Shown: piece by piece, positions 16,150 through 24,739 of the stretch | Numbering within the stretch: the stretch's first letter is position 1 | Layout: every line of letters begins with the position of its first letter | Assembly (NCBI GenBank): GCA_964513465.1 | Contig: CAZEMR010000020.1 | Coordinates: 1-47,884 of the forward strand | From: CAZEMR01 sp964513465 | GTDB lineage: Bacteria; Bacteroidota; Ignavibacteria; Kapaibacteriales; UBA2268 | Direction: 5' to 3' | Length of the DNA stretch: 47,884 bases | Notes under the pieces: generated by a model | Database searches by the model: none | The model's input: only the letters and a program-made list of their open reading frames with translations | What the model was told of the DNA's origin: nothing | Translations under genes and position numbers: made by a program

Positions 16150-18657
16150 ATGAACAAAGCCGTTATTATGGCAGGCGGATTCGGTACACGCCTTCGCCCG
16201 CTAACTATGACTATTCCGAAGCCAATGGTGCCGATTGCCAACAGCCCGATGATGGAGCATATTGTTAATTTATTGAAAAAATATGATATTAAGGATATTG
16301 TTTCAGTACTATATTTCCACCCCGATAGGATTACATCATACTTCGAGGACGGAGCAAAATTCGGCATAAATATGAATTATGTGCTTGCCGAGGCCGACTA
16401 TGGCACCGCCGGCGCAGTGCGCAATGCCGCCGAGCACCTCAACGAACGCTTCATAATCACCAGCGCGGATGTGCTCACAGATTTCGACATTTCGAAAGCG
16501 ATAGAATTCCACGAACAAAAGCAGTCCAAAGCGACCATATTGCTCACCCGCGTACCAAAGCCGCTGCAGTTCGGTATCGTAATCACCGACGACGACGGCC
16601 GGATCGTTCGATTCCTCGAAAAACCATCATGGGGACAGGTGTTTTCGGACACAATCAATACCGGTATATATATACTCGAACCCGAAGTGCTCGATCTGAT
16701 CCCATATCGCGAGGAATTCGACTTCAGCAAGGATTTATTCCCGATGATGCTCCGCGAAAAAATGCCCATCTACGGATATATTTCCGAAGGATACTGGCGC
16801 GATGTGGGTAATCTGAACGAATACCAGAAAGGCCAGAACGACACGCTCAAAGGCAAGGTCTCGATGCAGTTCAAAGGCGTCACAAAAGACCAACTGACTA
16901 TGGGCAATAATTGCAAAATTTCGCCAAAAGCACAATTCACCGATGTGGTTATTCTCGGTGATAATGTCGAAATAGGCGATCACGCCGAAATCCGTAATTC
17001 TGTAATCGGCGACAACACCCGGATCGGAATGGGTGCAAAGATTCGCGGCACCACAATATGGCATAACACTATAATCGGCGATTTTGTGGAAATTACCGAC
17101 GCTGTGATATGCAACGAATGCGAGATTGGCGACTCTGCACTTATTCTCGAAAATGTTTTTATCTCGGAAAAATGCTCCATCGGCAAAGACGCCCAGCTTA
17201 ATTCCAATATCAAGCTATGGCCTGAAAAACGAGTCGAGGACGGCGCCACTCTATCCCGATCGCTCGTTCAGGAAGAGAAATGGACCCGCGAATTATTCAC
17301 CGATGCCCGCATCACTGGACTCTCGAATATCGAGATACACCCCGAGTTCGGCGCCAAACTCGGCGCGGCGATCGGTATGACATTCGGCAAAAAGATCAAT
17401 TTTCTGGCCAGCCGCGATCCCGACAACGTCTCACGAATAATGAAGCGCTCCATAGTGGCCGGATTGTCGTCGGTAGGGGTAAACGTCAACGATCTGCAGA
17501 CTACCTCGATACCCCAGACCCGCCAGGAGCTTCGTACCCGCCGCTACGAGGGCGGACTCCACGTACGGCGATCGCCCAGGATGCCGAATTTCACGGATAT
17601 AATTATATTTAATAAAGAGGGGCGCGATATTGCAATCTCGCGAACGAAATCAATCGAGCGCTATTTCTTCGGGGAGGACATCAAGCGGGTTGCACCGGAC
17701 AAAGTCGGCGCAATCAATTATCCAGAGCGCACGAATGAAATATATATAAACCGCTTCCTCGAATCGCTGAATGGGGACGTAATCCGCGATCGTAAATTCC
17801 GCCTCTTGATGGATTATTCATTCGGCCTGACTTCGCCGATATTCCCGTCAATACTCGGCAAACTGAATTGCGAAGCGCTCTCGCTGCATAATTACGTCGA
17901 TTTCACCCGCTTTTCTCCCGAGCCAATATTCGGAGAAGAAGGCCCGCCCGACGAAACCGGCATGATCATGCGATCGCTGGGCTACGAGCTCGGATTCCGC
18001 ATGGAGGCCGGCGGAGAGAAGATCGCCCTCATCGACGAGCGCGGAGCATGGTATTCCGGAATGCGCCTGCTCTCGATCGTGCTCAAATTATTTCTCGAAA
18101 CCAATCGCCATCGCGAACCGTACAAAATCGGCATATCAATCGTCGCCACCGACGAAGTCGAACAAATCGCAAAAGATTATAACGTCGAGATATTCCGCAT
18201 CAAAAATTCGCATTCGGCAATGATGGAGGCCACCCGCGAGGAGAACGTCCTGTTCGTCGGCGGAATTTATGGCGGATATATATTCAGCGACTTCCTGTTC
18301 GCATCGGACGGAATGTATACTGTCGGCAAAATACTGGAAATGCTCGCTACAACGGAATACCGCATATCGAAACTGGACGAAGAGCTTCCGCGCCGCTATC
18401 AGCACATCGTCCATGTTCCGTGCCCCTGGGAAATGAAAGGCCGCGTAATGAGGCGCGCGCTGGCGCATTCCGAAGGCCAGAAGCGCCAGTTAGTCGAAGG
18501 CGTCAAGATTTTCCTGGATACCGGAGATGTTTTAATGCTACCGACAAAAGAAAAAGAATCGTTTTCCGTCTTTGGCGAAAGCAGACAGTACGAAACCGCG
18601 CAGTCTTTAGCCAAAAAATATGCGAATCTGATTACGCAGTGGCAGGAAGAAGCGTGA
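16150..18657 (+). CDS. Mannose-1-phosphate guanylyltransferase-like / phosphomannomutase-like fusion
   Basis: 835 aa in three parts. Residues 1-235 are a sugar-nucleotidyltransferase with GGFGTRLRPLT (9-19) and the PKPMVPI motif. About 250-370 are left-handed beta-helix hexapeptide repeats (for example VILGDNVEIGDHAEI). About 375-835 resemble an alpha-D-phosphohexomutase. Fusions of this order are annotated as GDP-mannose pyrophosphorylase/phosphomannomutase in several phyla. In the mutase part none of the four catalytic loops is canonical: no TASHNP serine loop (GGLHVRRSPRMPN instead), no DxDxDR metal loop (ALIDERGAW), GGE-SGH is GGIYGGYIF, and no RxSGTEP. The mutase part may therefore be regulatory or inactive while the N-terminus makes an NDP-sugar. 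PTS EIIA follows 23 bp downstream. Confidence 0.85.
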   Translation: MNKAVIMAGGFGTRLRPLTMTIPKPMVPIANSPMMEHIVNLLKKYDIKDIVSVLYFHPDRITSYFEDGAKFGINMNYVLAEADYGTAGAVRNAAEHLNERFIITSADVLTDFDISKAIEFHEQKQSKATILLTRVPKPLQFGIVITDDDGRIVRFLEKPSWGQVFSDTINTGIYILEPEVLDLIPYREEFDFSKDLFPMMLREKMPIYGYISEGYWRDVGNLNEYQKGQNDTLKGKVSMQFKGVTKDQLTMGNNCKISPKAQFTDVVILGDNVEIGDHAEIRNSVIGDNTRIGMGAKIRGTTIWHNTIIGDFVEITDAVICNECEIGDSALILENVFISEKCSIGKDAQLNSNIKLWPEKRVEDGATLSRSLVQEEKWTRELFTDARITGLSNIEIHPEFGAKLGAAIGMTFGKKINFLASRDPDNVSRIMKRSIVAGLSSVGVNVNDLQTTSIPQTRQELRTRRYEGGLHVRRSPRMPNFTDIIIFNKEGRDIAISRTKSIERYFFGEDIKRVAPDKVGAINYPERTNEIYINRFLESLNGDVIRDRKFRLLMDYSFGLTSPIFPSILGKLNCEALSLHNYVDFTRFSPEPIFGEEGPPDETGMIMRSLGYELGFRMEAGGEKIALIDERGAWYSGMRLLSIVLKLFLETNRHREPYKIGISIVATDEVEQIAKDYNVEIFRIKNSHSAMMEATREENVLFVGGIYGGYIFSDFLFASDGMYTVGKILEMLATTEYRISKLDEELPRRYQHIVHVPCPWEMKGRVMRRALAHSEGQKRQLVEGVKIFLDTGDVLMLPTKEKESFSVFGESRQYETAQSLAKKYANLITQWQEEA

Positions 18658-18680
18658 CCCGGCATTAATTTAGGTTTATT

Positions 18681-19148
18681 ATGAAAATTACAGACATACT
18701 CGAAAAACAATCAATTGATACATCTTTAGTAGCGGGCTCCAAGCAGGATTTGCTGGACAAAATGCTGGAGCTCGCTTCTAAAACCGGCAAAGTAAACAAT
18801 GCCAAAGAAGCCCGCAATGAAATTCTCGAACGCGAGAAAATTATGTCCACCGGCGTAGGCAGGGGGATAGCTCTGCCGCACGCCAAAACCAATTCGGTCG
18901 AGGACTCCGTCGGCGCAATGGCGCTTCTGGAGCGACCAATCGAATACGAAGCGCTCGACGGCGAACCGGTCGACGTCGTATTTCTTTTGCTTGGCCGCGA
19001 GAATAATGTGGGCAACCATCTGCGGCTGCTCAGCAAAATATCACGCCTGATGAACCACGATACTTTCCAGTCGCGCCTGAAGCAATCCACCACCCCTGAG
19101 CAGGTAATGGCTCTGCTCTACGAATTCGAACGGTCCGAGAGCGAATAA
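18681..19148 (+). CDS. PTS EIIA-type (PtsN-like) phosphoryl-carrier protein
   Basis: 155 aa, one complete EIIA type-2 (mannitol/fructose/Ntr) domain. The phosphorylatable His67 lies in GIALPHAKT. No EIIB or EIIC domain is attached and no sugar transporter is nearby, so a regulatory role as in the nitrogen-PTS is more likely than sugar uptake. It starts 23 bp after the nucleotidyltransferase fusion and probably shares its transcript, which would link phosphorylation state to sugar-nucleotide or envelope supply; that link is inference. Confidence 0.9.
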   Translation: MKITDILEKQSIDTSLVAGSKQDLLDKMLELASKTGKVNNAKEARNEILEREKIMSTGVGRGIALPHAKTNSVEDSVGAMALLERPIEYEALDGEPVDVVFLLLGRENNVGNHLRLLSKISRLMNHDTFQSRLKQSTTPEQVMALLYEFERSESE

Positions 19149-19258
19149 TCATCTGTTAATATATATTAATATATTTATTGACCTTCATTTGCTCCATTTT
19201 AATAAAATACTTGCATAAATCCGCTCTCTAAGCTAAATTACAATCAAGGTATGATTTA

Positions 19259-19266
19259 TACGTTTG
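19259..19266 (+). promoter_or_regulatory. Possible -7 element (TACGTTTG) upstream of the 2-oxoglutarate dehydrogenase gene
   Basis: In the 194-bp gap before the gene, TACGTTTG fits TAnnTTTG and would give a leader of about 70 nt. No TTG stands at the -33 position. The gap also contains a perfect AT palindrome TTAATATATATTAA (19156-19169) just after the PTS gene and nothing else recognisable. Confidence 0.35.
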
Positions 19267-19342
19267 AATTTTTCAATAATAGGGTAATTGTACCTTTTCA
19301 GTCCGATTAATTCATTTTGTTCAATTCTGCCAGCATATTTAT

Positions 19343-22300
19343 ATGATCAATCCTAACGCTGCCTTCGAAGATGAATTATACAGCAAATATCTCAGAGACC
19401 CCAATTCGGTTAGCCCGGCATGGCGAGATTATTTCAACAAAAAATATCCCGGCCGCGCCGAATTAACCGAACAAACGCAGCCTCCTCCAAAAAAGCAAAC
19501 CACGCGCCAGAGCGAGGAAACAATCCGGCTCTCCGAAAACGAGACTTTCGAGCCCCTCTCCAGCGTGCAGTCACGGCTGGCGGAAAATATGGAGGAAAGC
19601 ATAGAAGTACCCACAGCAACCTCCATACGCGAAATGCCCGTCAAAGCGCTCGACGAAAACCGCAGGATTATAAATAAATACCTCATCCGGATGAAGCGCA
19701 ACAAGGTCTCGTTCACCCATGTGCTCGCGTGGGCGATTGTCCGCGCGCTTGTCAAATACCCGCATATGAACGACGCTTTCGCCCGCAAAGAGGGTCAGGC
19801 GGGTAAAATCCGGCGCAGAGCTGTAAACATCGGACTGGCGGTCGATATTACCAAAAAAGACGGAACCCGCCTTCTGCTGGTGCCGAATGTCAAAAACGCA
19901 GAGACATTCAACTTCAGCCAGTTTATCGAAAAATTCGATGAATTAATATATAAAACGCGAAATAACAAAATTGATCTGAACGATCTCGATAACACAACGA
20001 TTACTCTGACCAATCCCGGCATGATCGGCACAACCGCCTCGAATCCCCGGCTGATGAAGGGGCAGGGCCTCATTATTGCCACCGGATCGATCGATTACCC
20101 AACGGAATTCAAGGCAGTGCGGCCGGATTTTCTGACCCAGATGGCGCTATCGAAAGTCGTTACAATCACAAGCACTTACGATCACCGCATAATCCAGGGC
20201 GCCGAATCCGCGGAATTTCTGCAGTATATAAATGAATTGCTTATTGGCAAGGACTACTTCTACGATCAGATATTCGCCGCGCTTCGCATACCCTTCGAAC
20301 CCGTGCGCTGGGAGCTCGACCGCCCGGTCGGCTCGTTCCGGCCGAACGATCCGCAGGAGGCAGTCGAGAAAAACGCCCACGTAATGCTGATGATCAATGC
20401 CTATCGCGTACGCGGCCATCTTCTGGCATCGGTCAATCCTCTCGGATTCGAATCATATTATTATCCCGAACTCGATCCGGCATATTACGGATTCACGATT
20501 TGGGATCTCGACCGCATATTCCACGCCGACGATAGCTGGCGCAGCAACAATCTGCCGCTTCGCGAAATAATCGAGCTAATGCGCGACACATATTGCGGAG
20601 CCAAAGGCTTTGAATTCATGCACATCCAGGACCCCGAAAAGAAAGACTGGATCAAAAAACGCCTCGAAACGGAAAATGGCAAAGAAGAATTATCAAAATC
20701 CGAAAAAATTAAAATATATAATAAACTCGTCGAAGCCGAGACCTTCGAAAATTTCCTGCATACCAAATTCGTAGGGCATAAGCGTTTCTCGCTTGAGGGC
20801 AGCGAATCGCTCATCGTAATGATCGACGAGGTGCTCTCGACCGCCGCCGACGTCAAACTCAATTCCGCTGTGATCGGCATGGCGCACCGCGGCCGGCTGA
20901 ATGTGCTGGTCAACAATATAGGCAAATCGCCGGCTCAGATATTCCGGGAATTCGATGATGATATCGACACCACTTCGTACCTCGGCTCAGGCGATGTGAA
21001 ATACCACCTCGGCGACCGCGGCCATTATAATTCCGAAAAAGGAAATACGATTAAAATAATTCTTTCGCCCAATCCGAGCCACCTCGAGCTGGTCAATCCC
21101 GTAATCGAGGGGATGGCCCGCGCAATCGACAATGAAATTGGGGACAGATCGCATTCCAAATCGCTGCCGATCCTCGTGCACGGCGATTCGGCATTCGCCG
21201 GTCAGGGCATTGTCGCCGAAACCCTGAATTTATCTAAATTGCAGGGCTATCGCACCGGAGGCACCATACATTTAATTATTAATAATCAAATCGGATTTAC
21301 TACTACTTCCGAATCCTACCGCTCGACGGTTTATGCGACAGATATTGCCAAAATGATTCAGTGTCCGATTATCCACGTCAATGGCCACAAGCCAGAAGCC
21401 GTACGCAAAGCTGCGCGCTTTGCATTTGAGTATAGGCAAAAATTCGGCAGCGATGTAATCATCGATATGCTGTGCTATCGCAAATACGGCCATAACGAAG
21501 CAGACGAGCCATCATATACGCAGCCATTATTATATAAAAAAATCAAATCGATGGACACTGTCCGCAAGGCCTATGCGGATCAATTAATCAAAGACGGCGT
21601 TTTCTCCGAATCAGAAGCCGAACACACAATCGACGAAGTCAAACGCAAGCTCGAAGACCACTTCGAAAATCGCAAGCTTAAGGTAACCCGCAACAGCCGC
21701 CCCGAGCAGCCCGACAAATTCCACGATATGTTCAAACCCGTCGATACTGCTGTCGACGAAGACACCCTGCGGCATATTAATGAGCGCATCCACGCAATTC
21801 CCGAATCTCTGCATCCCCACCCAAAGGTCGACGCCATGCTTTCCAAACGCGCCGAATCGTTCGACAGCGACGATAAGCCTTTCGACTGGGCCTATGCCGA
21901 AGCGCTTGCATTCGGATCGCTGCTATACGAGGGCCGCGAGATCCGCTTTTCCGGCGAGGACTCCCGCCGCGGCACATTCAGCCAGCGCCATTCCGTAATC
22001 GTCGATATCGAAACCGAACAGGAATACATCCCGCTCAATCACCTGCGCGACGGCCAGGCCGAGCTACGAATATACGACAGCCCACTTTCAGAGATGGCCG
22101 TCCTCGGATTCGAATACGGCTATAGCGTCATCCAGGACAAAGGCCTCACGCTATGGGAAGCTCAGTTCGGCGACTTCACAAATATGGCTCAGGCAATCGT
22201 CGATCAGTTCATAGTCTGCGCCGAGGCAAAATGGGGGCAGACCTCTAACCTGACGCTATTGCTGCCACACAGCTACGACGGCCAGGGGCCCGAGCACTCC

Positions 22301-22897
22301 AGCGCCCGCCCCGAGCGATTTCTGCAGCAATGCGCCGAATATAACATAATCGTCGGCAATCTCTCCACGCCGGCCCAGTATTTCCACATCCTCAGGCGCC
22401 AGGTGCACAATGGATTCCGCATCCCGCTCGTGCTGATGACGCCCAAGAGTATGCTCCGCCACCCTCAGGCAGTCTCATCGATCGATGACCTCTCGAAAGG
22501 CCGCTTCCGGGAAATCATCGACGACGAAATCGAAAAATCCGGAATTCGCAGAATCATATTCTGCGCCGGCAAATACTATTACGAATTGCTCAATCAGCGC
22601 GAAAAATCCGGCGCCGACGACACCGCCATCGTCCGCATCGAGCAGCTCTATCCCGTCCACGAAGAAAAGCTCAGCGAAATAATCGAATCATACGAAAACC
22701 GCGAGCAAATCATCTGGGCACAGGAGGAACCCCAAAACATGGGCGCATGGACGCATATTTCGCCATATTTATATAAGGCCGCAGGGGATACGCCGGTGCG
22801 ATATTCCGGACGCGAACCCAGCGCCAGCACCGCCACCGGCTCCTACAAAAAGCACGTCCGGCGCCAGAAAGAAATATTGGAGGACGCATATAAATAA
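19343..22897 (+). CDS. kgd: Multifunctional 2-oxoglutarate dehydrogenase E1/E2 (Kgd/OdhA type)
   Basis: 1184 aa, matching the fused enzyme of Mycobacterium (Kgd) and Corynebacterium (OdhA). The N-terminal ~40 residues (ELYSKYLRDPNSVSPAWRDYF) are the E1 N-terminal segment. After a flexible, Pro/Gln-rich linker, about 85-320 form an E2 succinyltransferase catalytic domain with TYDHRIIQGAESAEFL (His281). From about 330 to the end is the ThDP-dependent E1, with MAHRGRLNVL, GDSAFAGQG (near 614) and the late EEPQNMGAW motif. No lipoyl domain is present, so a lipoylated partner must come from elsewhere, as in actinobacteria. It oxidatively decarboxylates 2-oxoglutarate in the TCA cycle. It stands alone between the PTS gene and tRNA-Glu. 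Confidence 0.95.
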   Translation: MINPNAAFEDELYSKYLRDPNSVSPAWRDYFNKKYPGRAELTEQTQPPPKKQTTRQSEETIRLSENETFEPLSSVQSRLAENMEESIEVPTATSIREMPVKALDENRRIINKYLIRMKRNKVSFTHVLAWAIVRALVKYPHMNDAFARKEGQAGKIRRRAVNIGLAVDITKKDGTRLLLVPNVKNAETFNFSQFIEKFDELIYKTRNNKIDLNDLDNTTITLTNPGMIGTTASNPRLMKGQGLIIATGSIDYPTEFKAVRPDFLTQMALSKVVTITSTYDHRIIQGAESAEFLQYINELLIGKDYFYDQIFAALRIPFEPVRWELDRPVGSFRPNDPQEAVEKNAHVMLMINAYRVRGHLLASVNPLGFESYYYPELDPAYYGFTIWDLDRIFHADDSWRSNNLPLREIIELMRDTYCGAKGFEFMHIQDPEKKDWIKKRLETENGKEELSKSEKIKIYNKLVEAETFENFLHTKFVGHKRFSLEGSESLIVMIDEVLSTAADVKLNSAVIGMAHRGRLNVLVNNIGKSPAQIFREFDDDIDTTSYLGSGDVKYHLGDRGHYNSEKGNTIKIILSPNPSHLELVNPVIEGMARAIDNEIGDRSHSKSLPILVHGDSAFAGQGIVAETLNLSKLQGYRTGGTIHLIINNQIGFTTTSESYRSTVYATDIAKMIQCPIIHVNGHKPEAVRKAARFAFEYRQKFGSDVIIDMLCYRKYGHNEADEPSYTQPLLYKKIKSMDTVRKAYADQLIKDGVFSESEAEHTIDEVKRKLEDHFENRKLKVTRNSRPEQPDKFHDMFKPVDTAVDEDTLRHINERIHAIPESLHPHPKVDAMLSKRAESFDSDDKPFDWAYAEALAFGSLLYEGREIRFSGEDSRRGTFSQRHSVIVDIETEQEYIPLNHLRDGQAELRIYDSPLSEMAVLGFEYGYSVIQDKGLTLWEAQFGDFTNMAQAIVDQFIVCAEAKWGQTSNLTLLLPHSYDGQGPEHSSARPERFLQQCAEYNIIVGNLSTPAQYFHILRRQVHNGFRIPLVLMTPKSMLRHPQAVSSIDDLSKGRFREIIDDEIEKSGIRRIIFCAGKYYYELLNQREKSGADDTAIVRIEQLYPVHEEKLSEIIESYENREQIIWAQEEPQNMGAWTHISPYLYKAAGDTPVRYSGREPSASTATGSYKKHVRRQKEILEDAYK

Positions 22898-22927
22898 AAT
22901 TGCGCTATAAACGTATTAACATCAGGA

Positions 22928-22958
22928 TTTTGAATATCAGAAAAATTTCTTATATTTG
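22928..22958 (+). promoter_or_regulatory. Bacteroidota-type promoter of tRNA-Glu
   Basis: TTTTG (22928-22932), an 18-nt spacer and TATATTTG (22951-22958) match the -33/-7 consensus. The tRNA begins 13 nt after the -7 element, so the leader is very short. Confidence 0.75.
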
Positions 22959-22971
22959 AATTCTCTGAAAC

Positions 22972-23043
22972 GGCGCATTCGTCTAGCGGTTAGGACATAG
23001 CCCTCTCAAGGCTAAAACAGGGGTTCGATTCCCCTATGCGCTA
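22972..23043 (+). tRNA. tRNA-Glu (CTC)
   Basis: Acceptor stem GGCGCAT pairs with ATGCGCT (first pair G-U). The D arm CGTCTAGCGGTTAGGACA is typical of Glu. The anticodon stem TAGCC/GGCTA carries loop CTCTCAA, anticodon CTC. The TPsiC arm is GGGGTTCGATTCCCC. CCA is not encoded. A promoter and a terminator flank it closely, so it forms its own unit. Confidence 0.96.
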
Positions 23044-23048
23044 CCCGA

Positions 23049-23081
23049 AACCCTCTTTAAGTCATTGATTTAAAGAGGGTT
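23049..23081 (+). terminator. Intrinsic terminator of tRNA-Glu
   Basis: A perfect 12-bp stem (AACCCTCTTTAA at 23049-23060, TTAAAGAGGGTT at 23070-23081) with a 9-nt loop is followed by AATTTTTT. It begins 5 nt after the tRNA. Confidence 0.9.
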
Positions 23082-23178
23082 AATTTTTTGGAGTAACGTA
23101 AAAACAACCCCTGGCCAACCTGCAGTTCTCTTCGTCAGGGAAATATATATTAAATATTTTGCTGCATTTGATTTAAGT

Positions 23179-23457
23179 GTGTATAGCTCTCAGATATTAC
23201 TAATAATACTGATATTTTCAGAATTTGTACTGGATTATGGAATTAGTTTTTTCGGAGTTACAATTTTTTCTGAATATTTGCTTTTGGGAGTATACTTATC
23301 ATCTTTGATAACTTGGTATATTATTTTTAGAATACGATATCAAAAATATATTGCATACGAACAGAAAATCAAATATAATATTAAAAATAATAAATATTAT
23401 TCATATAGGTGTATTTTTCTTTCTGATATTTATAATATTTGCCATATTTATGTATAA
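23179..23457 (+). CDS. AT-rich small hydrophobic ORF, hypothetical
   Basis: A 92-codon frame opening with GTG. The first ~55 residues are strongly hydrophobic with two likely membrane segments (from ILLIILIF and from YLLLGVYLSSLITWYII), followed by a Lys/Tyr/Asn-rich tail. No Shine-Dalgarno sequence or promoter is evident and no family was recognised. Base composition (mostly A/T) contrasts sharply with the genes on both sides. Its place right behind a tRNA gene is where foreign DNA often integrates. It may be a short acquired gene, a remnant, or a chance frame. Confidence 0.35.
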   Translation: MYSSQILLIILIFSEFVLDYGISFFGVTIFSEYLLLGVYLSSLITWYIIFRIRYQKYIAYEQKIKYNIKNNKYYSYRCIFLSDIYNICHIYV

Positions 23458-23542
23458 AGCCCATTTGAATTCATTGAATTAGTACTGTAAATAGTTATGG
23501 CGCCGCCAACCCCCTAAACTTCGCCACGGAGTCCGTTAAGCG

Positions 23543-24598
23543 CTAATCGCTGTTTCCGTTGCCGGCGTTTTCTTCCTGCTTGTTCATCAGTACTCGGGTC
23601 TGGGGTAGGTAGTCGGGGTAGTTCTCGCTGATGAATCCGAGTAGCTGCTCGCGAACGGAGCAGCGCAGATCCCACGCCCGAGGCGATGTTGACGCCGACA
23701 TCAGCGCCCGCACGGTCATCGTCTCCTGGCTGACGTCAATTACCTGCATCGACCAGACGTTTTTGTCCCATTTTTCCTCGGTTTCGAGTATCTCGCGGAG
23801 TTTTTCGCGTAATTTTTCGACGGGCAGTCGGTAGTCCGCATATATATATACGGAGCCGATTATTGCGGCTTCGTTGCGAGTCCAGTTCTGGAATGGCTTT
23901 TCGATGAAATAGGTGATTGGCAGCACCAGGCGCCGCCAGTCCCATATGCGGACGACAACGTAGGTGAGGTTGATTTCCTCGATCCAGCCCCACTCGTTCT
24001 CGACGAGTACGGCGTCGTCGATTTTGATCGGCTGGGTGAATGCTATCTGGAATCCGGCTATCAAATTGCCGAGTGTTTTCTGCGAGGCAAAGCCGAGTAT
24101 AAGGCTGAGCAGTCCTGCGCTGGTGATGAGCGCGGTGCCGAATTTGCGGCCGCTTTCGAAGCTGAGCAGGAGAAGCGAGACCGCCACTATGATTATGCCG
24201 ACGATGACGATTTTCTTTAGGTAGCGGAGCTGTGTTACGATGCGGCGCTCGCGGACGTTGTCGTATTTTTCGATGTCGAATTTGCGAAGAATTAGATATT
24301 CGACAACGTTGGCGGATTTGATCAGAAACCACGAGCCTGTGAAAATGAGCACTACCTGGGATATTTTCAGGCAGATCGGGCATTCTGCGCCGCCCTCCAT
24401 GCTGAAGAATATAAATATCACAAGATTGGGGAACAGGAATAGCGACACCAGCCGAAGCTGCTTTTTGAGCACGCTGAATAGCTGTGGGGCGCGTTTGCGG
24501 TAGCTGAATCGTACGATGAGTTGGGAAACGAATCGCAGAATAAGCCCAAGCAGCAATCCGCCTGCCAGCTCGATAATATATTGTGGCATATCGAACAT
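23543..24598 (-). CDS. MscS-family mechanosensitive ion channel
   Basis: 351 aa. About four hydrophobic helices precede the pore-lining helix and signature region (SAGLLSLILGFASQKTLGNLIAGF, cited here in parts: SAGLLSLILGFASQ then KTLGNLIAGF). The beta domain follows (DDAVLVENEWGWIEEINL, RRLVLPITYF) and then a C-terminal alpha/beta domain with VRALMSASTS. MscS channels open under membrane tension and release solutes during osmotic down-shock. Compared with the 286-aa E. coli MscS, the extra length is additional N-terminal membrane helices. It stands alone between an AT-rich gap and a terminator. No SD sequence was noted. Confidence 0.92.
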   Translation of the reverse strand: MFDMPQYIIELAGGLLLGLILRFVSQLIVRFSYRKRAPQLFSVLKKQLRLVSLFLFPNLVIFIFFSMEGGAECPICLKISQVVLIFTGSWFLIKSANVVEYLILRKFDIEKYDNVRERRIVTQLRYLKKIVIVGIIIVAVSLLLLSFESGRKFGTALITSAGLLSLILGFASQKTLGNLIAGFQIAFTQPIKIDDAVLVENEWGWIEEINLTYVVVRIWDWRRLVLPITYFIEKPFQNWTRNEAAIIGSVYIYADYRLPVEKLREKLREILETEEKWDKNVWSMQVIDVSQETMTVRALMSASTSPRAWDLRCSVREQLLGFISENYPDYLPQTRVLMNKQEENAGNGNSD

Positions 24599-24691
24599 AG
24601 AAGAGTCATTGATTAATTAATTTGGAAAAACGATTTTAGATGAGATGATTGATATTATAAGGAAATTTTTTATTAATCCAAAAAAAATAAA

Positions 24692-24715
24692 GGCTGCCCG
24701 GATTGCCGGACAGCC
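24692..24715 (-). terminator. Intrinsic terminator of the 1413-aa T9SS gene
   Basis: On the minus strand a 10-bp GC-rich stem (GGCTGTCCGG with CCGGGCAGCC, one G-U pair) and a CAAT loop are followed by TTTATTTTTTTT. It lies 25 nt after the stop codon. Confidence 0.92.
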
Positions 24716-24739
24716 CCTGGAAGGTAATGAAAATATCGA

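Noticed and set aside
23044..23542. Attachment-site duplication of the tRNA-Glu 3' end
   Set aside because: No second copy of the tRNA end was found downstream within the window.
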